Shown here: in pieces, positions 1-7,823 of the stretch
How positions within the stretch are numbered: position 1 is the first letter of the stretch
Layout: each line of letters opens with the position of its first letter
Assembly: GCF_003122365.1 (NCBI RefSeq)
Contig: NZ_CP029254.1
Coordinates: 6,698,001-6,762,000 of the forward strand
Direction of reading: 5' to 3'
DNA length: 64,000 nt
DNA from: Streptomyces spongiicola
GTDB lineage: Bacteria > Actinomycetota > Actinomycetes > Streptomycetales > Streptomycetaceae
Notes under the pieces: generated by a model
Database searches by the model: none
The model's input: the letters and a program-made list of their open reading frames with translations, nothing else
What the model was told of the DNA's origin: nothing
Program-made: the position numbers and the translations under genes

Positions 1-1023
1 TGTGCGCTGGCCTGTCGTTTCGACTCCTTCCGGGCGATGGGGCAGTGGGCGGCGGTGGCGCCCAGTGCCACGCTGGAACGGCTGGGGCTGCGCCGCCGCG
101 GCGCCTTCGGCCTGGTGAAGACACCGAGCTCGGACACGATCCGCCGCGTGGTCAACGCGGTCATGCCGGGCGGGCTGGAGGGACTGCTGCGGGCCTTCCA
201 GGACAAGGCGCGGGTGGTGGCCGTGGACGGCAAGTGCCTGCGGGGCTCGCGGGACGCGGCCGGGCAGGCAGTGATGGTGCTGGGGGCGATGCTGCAGGAC
301 GGCACGCTGATCGCACAGCAGAAGGTGGCGGACAAGGGCAGCGAGATCACCGGCTTCGCCGCGCTGCTGGCCGCGCTGGAGCTGGAGGACGCGGTAGTGG
401 TCGCGGACGCGCTGCATACCCAGCGCGAGCACGCCAGGGTCCTGGTGGAGGAGTTCGGCGCGCACTACGCCTTCCCCGTCAAGCGCAACCAGCCCGAGCT
501 GTGGAAGGCGTGCCGGAAGGTTCCCTGGCAGGGCGTGCGGGCCGCCTTCCGCTCCACCGTACGTGCGCACGGCCGCATCGATACGCGGGTGGTGGAGGTG
601 GTGAGCTTCGACGGCCTGGACTTCCCCTGCGCGCGTCAGGTCGCCCGCATCACCCGGTACCGCACCGTGCAGGCGACCGGGAAGCGCAGCCGGGAGACGG
701 TGTACGTGATCACCGACCTGCCCTCCGGCCAGGCCGACCCGCAGCGCATCGGGGAGATCGTGCAGGCCGAGTGGGGCATCGAGAACAAGATCCATTATGT
801 GCGGGATGCGACCTTCGGCGAGGATGCCTCCCGTATTCGTACCGGCCACGGACCGCAGAACATGGCCACGTTGAGGTCGGTCGCCATGAACTTCGCGCGC
901 AGGATGGGCAGTTCGATTGCAGACGCGCGTCGACAGCTCGCCCTCGCGCCACACACCGCTCCACTTGACCTCTTCGGTATCCCCTGTGACCTGCACATTC
1001 GTGCCTTAAATCCGACCTTGTAA
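1..1023 (+). CDS. ISAs1-family transposase, 5' end outside the window
   Basis: The reading frame is open from base 1, with coding-like residues before the first Met at 37, so the N-terminus (about 40 residues or more) lies upstream of the window. The visible 340 residues match the DDE transposases of the ISAs1 family. AVDGKCLRGS carries the first Asp, VVVADALHTQ the second, and WGIENKIHYVRDATFGED is the C-terminal signature with the catalytic Glu. Stop TAA is at 1021-1023, eight bases before the element end. No frameshift is visible, so it may be active. Confidence 0.93.
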   Translation, partial: CALACRFDSFRAMGQWAAVAPSATLERLGLRRRGAFGLVKTPSSDTIRRVVNAVMPGGLEGLLRAFQDKARVVAVDGKCLRGSRDAAGQAVMVLGAMLQDGTLIAQQKVADKGSEITGFAALLAALELEDAVVVADALHTQREHARVLVEEFGAHYAFPVKRNQPELWKACRKVPWQGVRAAFRSTVRAHGRIDTRVVEVVSFDGLDFPCARQVARITRYRTVQATGKRSRETVYVITDLPSGQADPQRIGEIVQAEWGIENKIHYVRDATFGEDASRIRTGHGPQNMATLRSVAMNFARRMGSSIADARRQLALAPHTAPLDLFGIPCDLHIRALNPTL

Positions 1024-1031
1024 CAGCCCTG
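1..1031 (+). mobile_element. ISAs1-family insertion sequence, right part
   Basis: The window opens inside the transposase gene, and the element ends at about 1031. Read inward from the right end, the sequence begins CAGGGCTGTTACAA, which matches the CAGGGCTG-type termini of ISAs1 elements. The left end lies outside the window, so element length and target duplication cannot be checked. The base after the right end already belongs to the reading frame of a SARP regulator, so the element is inserted at or in the 5' end of that gene. Confidence 0.85.
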
Positions 1032-1088
1032 GCCCCGCTGGCCCTCGCGGTCCTGGGACGGCTTTCGGCCTCCCGCGGCGCTACGCCC

Positions 1089-2825
1089 GTGCACATCGGC
1101 ACACCCAAGCAACGGCGTCTGCTTGGTCTGTTGGCGCTCAAACCAAATGCTGCGGTCGAGCGGGAGGAGATCATCGACGTTCTGTGGGGCGACGAACCGC
1201 CGGACTCCTTCGCGCAGTTGATCCACACCTATGTGTCGCGCATCCGGCAGATGCTGGAAACACACCACATTCCGGGCGCCGCCCGGCTGGCCGTCGTACG
1301 ACGCGGCGCCGCCTACGAACTGCAGGCCGAGGATGAGAGCCGGATCGACGTCCTGGAATTCGCCCGCCTCACAGGGGAGTCCGAGCGCGCCCACGAGGGC
1401 AACGACCCGGTTGCCGAACGCGCCTTCCTGGCAGATGCGTTGCGACTGTGGCGGGGACGGCTGCTGGAAGGAATGCCCATGGCCCTCCACGACCACCCGG
1501 CCGCTGTTGAGTGGTCCCGGCGTCGCGTGGCCGCGGCGCTGCGCTTCGCGGATCTCGCCCTCGCCGGGCAGCACTGCGACGAGGTACTCGTCCAGCTGGG
1601 CTCCATCGCACGGCATGAGCCGCTGCACGAGGGGCTGCACGCACGCCTTGTCACGGCGCTTGCGGGCTCCGGTCGCCGGGTGGAAGCCCTCGAACTGTTC
1701 GCCTCGCTCGACCGGCGGTTGCGTGAGGAGAGCGGCATCACACCCGGGGACGAACTGCGCGCAGCACAGATGGCCGTGCTGCGCGATGACCCCAGCGGGG
1801 GCGGCCCGCGTGTCGTGCAGCAGGCAACCGCAGCCGGCTTCGGGCTGGCCGGGCTCCCGAAGTGCGTTGGGGACTTCGTCGGCAGGGTCGAGCACCATCA
1901 GGTCCGCCAGTTCCTGATCGGGCAGGGATCGCAGGCCGTGTTTGGGGCCACGCCGATCGCCGCGATGTACGGGCCCGCCGGAGTCGGCAAGTCCGCGCTG
2001 AGCATCCATGTGGCGTCCTCCGTCGCCCGTCATTTTCCCGACGGCATGCTGTACGCGCGAATGCGCACTGGCAGCGCGCAGGAGGTCCGTGACACGCTGC
2101 ACAGCTTTCTGCGGGCGCTGGGCGTGGCAGCCGCCGACCTTCCCACCGGCCTGGCGGAGGCGACCGCCCTTTACCAGGGGCTGGTGGCGGGCCGCAAGGT
2201 TCTGGTGGTGATCGACGACGCGGCCGGGGAACAGGCGGTCCGGCCGCTGTTCCCGTCAGGTCCGGGAGGAGCCGCACTGGTCAACAGCCGTGCGCCGTTT
2301 TCGGGTCTGGAGGGGGCGCGGCACTTCAGGGTGGAGCCGTTCAGCGCGGATCAGTCGGTGTTGCTGCTCGGGAGGATCGCGGGCGAGGCACGGGTGCTCG
2401 GCGAACGGCGGACGGCGGAGGCCCTTTCGGGCCTGTGCGGCGGAATACCACTGGCTGTGCGGATCCTGGGAATGCGGCTGGCGGCGCGGCCGCACTGGAT
2501 GCTCGCGCAGCTGGCGGACCGGCTGGCCGACGAGCGCCGCAGGCTGGACGAGCTGGTGGCCGGCGATCTTGCTATCCGAGACCGGCTGCGGTCGGGTCAT
2601 GACGGCCTGAAACCGGCCCTGCGGGAGACGCTGCGCGCGCTGGCGTGTGGCGCCGGGCGGGTTTTCACGGTGTCCGAGGCTGCAGTGTTGCTCCGCCGGG
2701 GGACATGGGACACCGAGGACCAGTTGGAGCAGCTGGTCGACCGGCAGCTGTTGGAACCACCGGCGGGGGCCGATGACAGCTATGCCTTCCTGCCGCTCGT
2801 ACGGCTCCACGCCCGGGAGCCATGA
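1089..2825 (+). CDS. AfsR/SARP-type transcriptional regulator, 5' end displaced by an IS
   Basis: Regulator of the SARP/AfsR class, which usually activates antibiotic clusters. From the GTG at 1089 the order is a winged-helix DNA-binding domain (residues 1-75), a bacterial transcriptional activator (BTAD) domain (about 80-230), and an NB-ARC ATPase with Walker A GPAGVGKSAL near 295 and Walker B VLVVIDD near 372. It stops just after the winged-helix part of the ARC region (LVRLHAREP), with no TPR tail, so it is shorter than full AfsR. The frame is open upstream to the IS end and encodes LAVLGRLSAS, the usual first strand of a SARP, but has no ATG, GTG or TTG there. The native start is therefore lost; GTG 1089 would give a protein lacking the first beta strand. 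Confidence 0.85.
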   Translation: MHIGTPKQRRLLGLLALKPNAAVEREEIIDVLWGDEPPDSFAQLIHTYVSRIRQMLETHHIPGAARLAVVRRGAAYELQAEDESRIDVLEFARLTGESERAHEGNDPVAERAFLADALRLWRGRLLEGMPMALHDHPAAVEWSRRRVAAALRFADLALAGQHCDEVLVQLGSIARHEPLHEGLHARLVTALAGSGRRVEALELFASLDRRLREESGITPGDELRAAQMAVLRDDPSGGGPRVVQQATAAGFGLAGLPKCVGDFVGRVEHHQVRQFLIGQGSQAVFGATPIAAMYGPAGVGKSALSIHVASSVARHFPDGMLYARMRTGSAQEVRDTLHSFLRALGVAAADLPTGLAEATALYQGLVAGRKVLVVIDDAAGEQAVRPLFPSGPGGAALVNSRAPFSGLEGARHFRVEPFSADQSVLLLGRIAGEARVLGERRTAEALSGLCGGIPLAVRILGMRLAARPHWMLAQLADRLADERRRLDELVAGDLAIRDRLRSGHDGLKPALRETLRALACGAGRVFTVSEAAVLLRRGTWDTEDQLEQLVDRQLLEPPAGADDSYAFLPLVRLHAREP

Positions 2826-2870
2826 ACGTCGAAAGGTGACGGCAAGTGTTCCGCCGTCCCCTTTCGACGT
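2826..2870. terminator. bidirectional hairpin terminator
   Basis: Arms 2826-2836 and 2860-2870 are perfectly complementary (11 bp), and an inner 6-bp stem (2838-2843 with 2853-2858) extends the hairpin. It lies directly after the SARP stop codon and before the convergent permease stop at 2915, the expected place for a shared terminator. Confidence 0.75.
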
Positions 2871-2914
2871 ATCAGACGGCCCTACCCCGGTTGCCGCTCG
2901 ATGGCCACCCGTGC

Positions 2915-3664
2915 TCACGCGTCGCGCTTGCGCAGTACGAGCCAGCCGCCCACGGCTGCCGCGATCGCCCAGACCGCCAGGATCACCAGGCCGACCTCGG
3001 GGTTGTACGGGGCCGCCGGGTCCATGTTGATCCTCAGGGCGTACTGGCCGGCGCGATCCGGCAGGTACCAGGCCAGGGCGCGCAGTCCCGGAATCTCGGC
3101 CAGGACAGGAGAGACCAGGAAGAGCACTGGCACCAGGAAACCCATGGAGAGCATCTGGCTGCGGAGCATCGCAGTGATGCCCATGCACATGACCGCCAGG
3201 AGCGGGAAGTAGAGGGCTCCCGCGATGACGGCGCGGACCGTCCCATCGTCGCCGAACGCGACGCCATGCTCGCCGAGCAGGTTCTGGGAGGCGAAGAAGG
3301 TGCCGAACGAGGCGACCACACCCGCCACGAGGGCCAGGGCCGCCGCAGTGGTCAGCTTGGCGCTGTAGAAGAGACCGCGCCGGGGCACGGTGGCCAGCGA
3401 CGTGCGGATGGTTCCGGTGTTGTACTCGTTGCCCACCACCAGGACTGCGAAGGCGATGACAACGACATGAGCGAAGAACAGGCCATAGTAGCCGAGCTGG
3501 ACGGGGTCGAAGTTCTTGGCGTCCGACTCCGCGGCGCCGACAGAGCCGGTCACGCCGGCTCCGATGCCGATCAGGAGGGCAGCGGCCAGGGGCAGGGCCC
3601 AGAGGACCGAACGGACCGAGCGGATCTTCGTCCACTCCGAGTAGAGAACCGCGTTGACAGACAT
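2915..3664 (-). CDS. ABC-2 type transporter permease
   Basis: Integral membrane subunit of an ABC exporter, 249 aa, with about six hydrophobic segments (for example LPLAAALLIGIGAGV and a final AVWAIAAAVGGWLVL). The N-terminal SEWTKIRSVRSVLW is typical of ABC-2 permeases partnered with drug or lantibiotic-type ATPases. Its start lies two bases after the stop of the ATPase gene, so the two are translated as one operon. The adjacent divergent two-component system is a common partner of such exporters. The substrate cannot be read from sequence. Confidence 0.9.
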   Translation of the reverse strand: MSVNAVLYSEWTKIRSVRSVLWALPLAAALLIGIGAGVTGSVGAAESDAKNFDPVQLGYYGLFFAHVVVIAFAVLVVGNEYNTGTIRTSLATVPRRGLFYSAKLTTAAALALVAGVVASFGTFFASQNLLGEHGVAFGDDGTVRAVIAGALYFPLLAVMCMGITAMLRSQMLSMGFLVPVLFLVSPVLAEIPGLRALAWYLPDRAGQYALRINMDPAAPYNPEVGLVILAVWAIAAAVGGWLVLRKRDA

Positions 3665-3666
3665 GT

Positions 3667-4632
3667 TCAGGCCACCTCTCCAAGGGTTCGTGCCACGTAT
3701 TCCACCGAATCAGCGGTCATGCGCATGAATGCGTCTTCCAGTGAGTCCTCGACCTGGGACAGCTCCAGGACGGGGGTGCCCTCGCGAGCAGCGATCCGGC
3801 CGACCTCGTTGGCTTCAGCCCCGTACACCTCCAGGCTGCCGTCGTCGGCGGACTCCACCCGCAGGTCCCTGCGGAGCAGGGCCGCGCGCAGCCGTACCGC
3901 CTCGGTGGAGCGCACTCGCACCCGGCTGCGTCCGTGCTCCTCGGCGAACTCGGCCATGGATACATCGGCCAGCATGCTGCCCTTGCCGATGACGATCAGA
4001 CGGTCGGCGAGCAGTGCCATCTCGGTCATCAGGTGGCTGGAGATGAGCACCGCACGGCCCTGGGCCGCCAGGTCCTTCAGGAAGTGCCGCAGCCACCGGA
4101 TGCCCTCAGGGTCGAGTCCGTTCACCGGCTCGTCCAGGATCAGTACCTGTGGGTCGCCGAGCAGCGCCGCGGCGATGCCCAGGCGCTGGCGCATGCCGAG
4201 GGAGAAACCGCCGATCCGGCGCTTGGCCGCGCTGTCCATGCCGACCTGCTCCAGGACCTGGTCCACCCGGGAGTCGGGGATGCGGTTGGCGCGGGCGATG
4301 CAGAGGAGGTGGTCACGAGCGGTCCGGCCGGGGTGTGCGGCGCCCGCGTCCAACAGGGCGCCGACGTGCCGCAACGGCTCCCCGAGGTCCCGGTAGGTCC
4401 GGCCCGAGATGAGCACCCGGCCCGCCGTGGGGCGGTCGAGACCGAGCATCATGCGCATGGTCGTCGACTTTCCCGCGCCGTTGGGGCCGAGGAAACCAGT
4501 GACCACTCCGGCCCGCACCTGGAAGGTCAGGCCATTTACCACCGTCTTGTTACCGTAGGCCTTGACCAGGCCCGATACGTCGATGGCCGGCAAGGCTCCT
4601 GTACCGTTCGTGAATTCCCTGTCGCTGTTCAT
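3667..4632 (-). CDS. ABC transporter ATP-binding protein
   Basis: Nucleotide-binding subunit of the same exporter, 321 aa, cytoplasmic. Walker A GPNGAGKST lies near residue 52, the signature FSLGMRQRLG near 143, and Walker B VLILDEP near 164, followed by the switch His in ISSHLM. The C-terminal 90 residues form the extra domain common in BcrA/NatA-like ATPases. It starts at 4632 and is transcribed away from the histidine kinase gene at 4716. Such pairs often give self-resistance to peptide or polyketide antibiotics; that role is inference only. Confidence 0.93.
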   Translation of the reverse strand: MNSDREFTNGTGALPAIDVSGLVKAYGNKTVVNGLTFQVRAGVVTGFLGPNGAGKSTTMRMMLGLDRPTAGRVLISGRTYRDLGEPLRHVGALLDAGAAHPGRTARDHLLCIARANRIPDSRVDQVLEQVGMDSAAKRRIGGFSLGMRQRLGIAAALLGDPQVLILDEPVNGLDPEGIRWLRHFLKDLAAQGRAVLISSHLMTEMALLADRLIVIGKGSMLADVSMAEFAEEHGRSRVRVRSTEAVRLRAALLRRDLRVESADDGSLEVYGAEANEVGRIAAREGTPVLELSQVEDSLEDAFMRMTADSVEYVARTLGEVA

Positions 4633-4686
4633 GCCCCCAAGTCAACTGTTTCACCGCGTGCAGCGGATCCCCCGGAGGCGGGAATC

Positions 4687-4708
4687 TCCTCCCTCCGGGG
4701 AGGGAGGA
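4687..4708. promoter_or_regulatory. perfect inverted repeat over the kinase ribosome-binding site
   Basis: Two perfect 10-base arms (4687-4696 and 4699-4708) are separated by GG. The right arm contains GGGAGG, the likely Shine-Dalgarno of the kinase gene starting at 4716. As DNA it could be an operator between the divergent exporter and kinase genes; as RNA the hairpin would hide the ribosome-binding site. Confidence 0.55.
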
Positions 4709-4715
4709 ACCTCCG

Positions 4716-5945
4716 ATGGTCGCCATGCTGTTGAGCACACTCTCCGCCCTGGCCAAGGGGCGGACGTACACCCGAGGCCTGCACCTGCTTATCAGCGCGG
4801 CTGTGGGACCCGTGTGCGTACTGATCTACCCTGGCTTCTCGCCGTCCCTCACGCGGACCCTCGTCTCGGCGGCGCTGGTCCCTCTGCCCTTGCTGTTGCT
4901 CCTCGGGATGCTGCCGGGCGTACGTCGCGCCGAGGGGATCCAGGCGCGGCTGCTCCTGGTACCTCCGGACGAGAACGAGATCAGCCTGGCTGAGGAGAAG
5001 GGACTCGGGAAACGCTGGCGCACCAGTGTGTGGCTCGTCGCGCGAGTGTGGTTGGGACTCCTCGCTGCGAGCCTCCTCGCCCAACTGCTGTCGATCACTG
5101 GGACCGTAGCGACCGCGCCGGCGGTCGAAGGGACCCGTACGGTCCTGGGTCTGGATTTTCCGGGAGGTTACGAGTACATCTGGTACCTAGCCTTCGTGCC
5201 GCCCTTGCTGCTGCTCGTCGTCGTCCTCGTCGTCGGCGCCGGGAACTTGCAACTCGCCCTGTCCACAAGGCTGCTGGGACCATCCGCCGCAGAGCGGCTC
5301 GCGGACGCGGAGCGCCGCGCGGACGATCTGCTCGCACGCAACCGGCTCGCGGGCGAGTTGCACGACTCCATCGGGCATGCCCTCACGGCGACCGTCCTCC
5401 AGGCTAGCGCCGCCCGTGAACTGATTGACGCAGATCGGGACTTCGCGGTACGCGCGCTCACCGCCATTGAGGAGGCGAGCCGGCGCGCGCTGGAGGACCT
5501 GGAGCGCACTCTGGGCTATCTGAAGGAAGAGCAGCAGGCCCCCGAGTCCCGTTCGGCGCGCCCCACGCTCGAGGACATCGGGCCGCTGCTGGAAGCGAGC
5601 CGGGCGGCGGGGGTGACCGTCACCTGCCGGACGACCGCGAGCTTCGACCGTGTGCCGGGGGTGGTCACGCGTGAGGCGTACCGCATCGTCCAAGAGTCGC
5701 TGACCAATGCCATGAAGCACGCCCCGGGGGCCGCTGTGGATATTGTTCTGGACATCAGGGACGATCAGTTGGAACTCTCAGTGGCGAATATGCTCGTCGA
5801 GGCAGCCGGGCGGACATCCGGAACCGGCAAGGGCATGCGCAGTGTGCGGGAGAGAGCCGCGCTCCTGGGCGGCCGGGCCACTGCCGGAGCCGAGTCGGGG
5901 CGCTGGATAGTCAGCGCCTCTCTGCCCCTACGGTTGGGATCCTGA
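4716..5945 (+). CDS. membrane sensor histidine kinase (HisKA_3/NarL type)
   Basis: Sensor of a two-component system, 409 aa. Several hydrophobic segments lie in the first 185 residues (HLLISAAVGPVCVLIY, LVPLPLLLLLGML, LLAASLLAQLL, FVPPLLLLVVVLVV). The dimerisation box ELHDSIGHALTA carries the phosphorylated His, and a HATPase_c domain follows, with YRIVQESLTNAMKHA as N-box and GTGKGMRSVRERA as G-box. The response regulator starts one base after its stop. The divergent ABC exporter suggests it senses the exported compound or envelope stress. Confidence 0.93.
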   Translation: MVAMLLSTLSALAKGRTYTRGLHLLISAAVGPVCVLIYPGFSPSLTRTLVSAALVPLPLLLLLGMLPGVRRAEGIQARLLLVPPDENEISLAEEKGLGKRWRTSVWLVARVWLGLLAASLLAQLLSITGTVATAPAVEGTRTVLGLDFPGGYEYIWYLAFVPPLLLLVVVLVVGAGNLQLALSTRLLGPSAAERLADAERRADDLLARNRLAGELHDSIGHALTATVLQASAARELIDADRDFAVRALTAIEEASRRALEDLERTLGYLKEEQQAPESRSARPTLEDIGPLLEASRAAGVTVTCRTTASFDRVPGVVTREAYRIVQESLTNAMKHAPGAAVDIVLDIRDDQLELSVANMLVEAAGRTSGTGKGMRSVRERAALLGGRATAGAESGRWIVSASLPLRLGS

Positions 5946-5946
5946 C

Positions 5947-6597
5947 ATGACAATCTCTGTCCTGCTTGTCGATGACGAGGAACTCGTCCGGACCGGAATG
6001 TCCGCGATCCTCGGGAACAGCCCGGGAATCACCGTGGTCGGTGAGGCGTCCGACGGCTCCGAGGTCGTCGCGAAGGTGCTGGAACTGCGGCCGGACGTGG
6101 TGCTCATGGACGTCCGGATGCCGCGGGTCGACGGCATCACTGCCACCCGCGAGCTGATGGCAGCCGTGTCGGATCCACCGCGCGTCCTGGTGATCACCAC
6201 CTTCGAACGCGACGACTACGTATACGAGGCGTTGCGCGAGGGGGCTTCGGGGTTCCTGCTCAAGCGGTCCCGCCCGGCCGAGATCGTCCAAGCCGTGCGC
6301 ACCGTGGCCACGGGGGACTCGGTGCTCTTTCCTGCCGCCATCCGCGGTCTGGTCTCGGGGCGTCTCAACAAGTCCGCCGGCGGGCGGCTGAGCCATGTGC
6401 AGTTCACCGAACGGGAGGAGGAGGTGTTGCGCCTGATGGGGCAGGGGATGTCGAACGCGGAGATCGCGGACGAACTGTGCCTGGGAGTACAGACGGTGAA
6501 GACCCATGTCAGCAGCACTCTCGCCAAGCTGGGTGCCCGGGACCGCACTCAGGCTGTGGTGATCGCGTACGAGTCTGGCTTTATTGAGGTGCGTTGA
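5947..6597 (+). CDS. NarL/FixJ-family response regulator
   Basis: DNA-binding partner of the preceding kinase, 216 aa. The receiver domain (residues 1-120) has the acidic pocket LLVDDEE and the phospho-acceptor Asp in VLMDVRMPRVDG; Thr in VITTF and Lys in LLKRS complete the conserved set. A LuxR-type HTH follows (about 148-212: LTEREEEVLRLMG-like start, then NAEIADELCLGVQTVKTHVS). It is coupled to the kinase gene with a one-base gap. The divergent exporter operon is the natural candidate target. Confidence 0.94.
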   Translation: MTISVLLVDDEELVRTGMSAILGNSPGITVVGEASDGSEVVAKVLELRPDVVLMDVRMPRVDGITATRELMAAVSDPPRVLVITTFERDDYVYEALREGASGFLLKRSRPAEIVQAVRTVATGDSVLFPAAIRGLVSGRLNKSAGGRLSHVQFTEREEEVLRLMGQGMSNAEIADELCLGVQTVKTHVSSTLAKLGARDRTQAVVIAYESGFIEVR

Positions 6598-6612
6598 GGA
6601 CCGTTTGGAGCA

Positions 6613-7656
6613 TCAGTCGACGAGGTCCTTGAGCCGGCCGACTACCGAGGCCTCGCTCTCGCCGTCCTGTGGCACGGGGACGATCTGGAGGTGGGTGACC
6701 CCGGCCTCGCGGTAGGCGTCGATCCGATCCTTCACGTAGCTCTCAGTGCCGCAGATCGTGGTGGCCTCCAGCAGCGCGGGCGGGACGGCGGCCGCCGCCG
6801 CGGCCTTGTCGCCCGACAGGAACAGCCGCTGGATCGTCTCTGCCTCCCTGGCGTAGCCGTACCTGCTTACGAGGTTGTAGTAGTAGTTGTGGCTGGGCGC
6901 CCCCATGCTGCCGATGAACAGGGCGAGCTGGCTCCGGGCCAGCTCCCGGGCCCGGGCGGCGTCCGGGCCGATGGCCAGCAGCCCCCCGGCGGAGATTTGG
7001 AGTGGGCCCAAACGCGGGTCACGGGCGACCGCACCGTCGCGCAGCGCCTGCCCCCACGTGCGGCCGGACCACTCGGGGACGAAGAACATCGGCAGCCAGC
7101 CGTCGGCGGTCTCGGCAACCATGCGGACGTTCTTGGGCCCCAGCGCTGCGACCCACACCGGCACGGAGGGGCGGACGGGCGGCGTGAGCATCTTCATCGC
7201 GATGCCGAGGCCGCTCCCCTGGTCCGCAGACAGGGGCAGCCGCACGCAACGGCCGCTGTAGTCCACGGCCTTGTCACGTCGCAAAAAGGCGCGCATGACC
7301 TCGATGGTCTCGCGGGTACGGGTGACGGGAGCGGCGTAGGGTACGCCGTGGAAGCCCTCGACGACCTGCGGCCCGGAGGAGCCGAGCCCCAGGTGGCAAC
7401 GGCCGCCCGACAGGGCGTCCACACCGGCCGCGGTCATGGCGAGCAGCGCGGGGGTGCGGCTGAACACGGACAGGATGCCGGAGCCGATGCCGATCCGCTC
7501 GGTGCGGGCGGCGAGGTAGCCCATGAAGCTGGGTGCGTCGTAGCCGTACGCCTCAGGGACCCAGATGAGGTCGAGGCCGGCCCGTTCGAGCTCGGCCACC
7601 TGGGAAGCCGCACCGACGATGTCGTTGTCGTACCTGAGCTGCATGGAGATCTTCAT
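6613..7656 (-). CDS. LLM-class F420-dependent oxidoreductase
   Basis: Luciferase-like TIM-barrel enzyme, 347 aa, of the group that uses reduced F420 or flavin. The N-terminal MKISMQLRYDND, the segment DLIWVPEAYGYDAPSFMGYLAARTER (split here for clarity) and RCHLGLGSSGPQVVEGFHG are typical. In actinomycetes such genes often sit beside acyl-CoA synthetase genes, and here only the tail of such a ligase remains upstream on the same strand (7706-7823), so the enzyme has probably lost its operon partner. The substrate is unknown. Confidence 0.88.
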   Translation of the reverse strand: MKISMQLRYDNDIVGAASQVAELERAGLDLIWVPEAYGYDAPSFMGYLAARTERIGIGSGILSVFSRTPALLAMTAAGVDALSGGRCHLGLGSSGPQVVEGFHGVPYAAPVTRTRETIEVMRAFLRRDKAVDYSGRCVRLPLSADQGSGLGIAMKMLTPPVRPSVPVWVAALGPKNVRMVAETADGWLPMFFVPEWSGRTWGQALRDGAVARDPRLGPLQISAGGLLAIGPDAARARELARSQLALFIGSMGAPSHNYYYNLVSRYGYAREAETIQRLFLSGDKAAAAAAVPPALLEATTICGTESYVKDRIDAYREAGVTHLQIVPVPQDGESEASVVGRLKDLVD

Positions 7657-7705
7657 GGCTGCTGTGCTCCGATGTGCGAAGGGACGGACGGTTGGCGGCG
7701 GGGTG

Positions 7706-7823
7706 TCAGCGCAGGCGGTCGTGGGCGTCTATGCGGGGGAGGGCGCCCTGTTCGATCAGCTCGCGCACGCGGAACTTCTGGACCTTTCCGGACGCCGTCA
7801 GCGGAAGGTCGGAGGACAGGTAC
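7706..7823 (-). pseudogene. C-terminal remnant of an acyl-CoA synthetase (AMP-binding)
   Basis: About 39 codons on the minus strand end in a stop at 7706 and read through SSDLPLTASGKVQKFRVREL, the conserved C-terminal motif of AMP-forming acyl-CoA ligases with the catalytic Lys of SGKVQK. The rest of the gene is missing: the left inverted repeat of an IS1182 element begins at 7824. The sequence beyond the IS belongs to an unrelated gene, so the ligase body was deleted, not merely interrupted. Confidence 0.8.
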
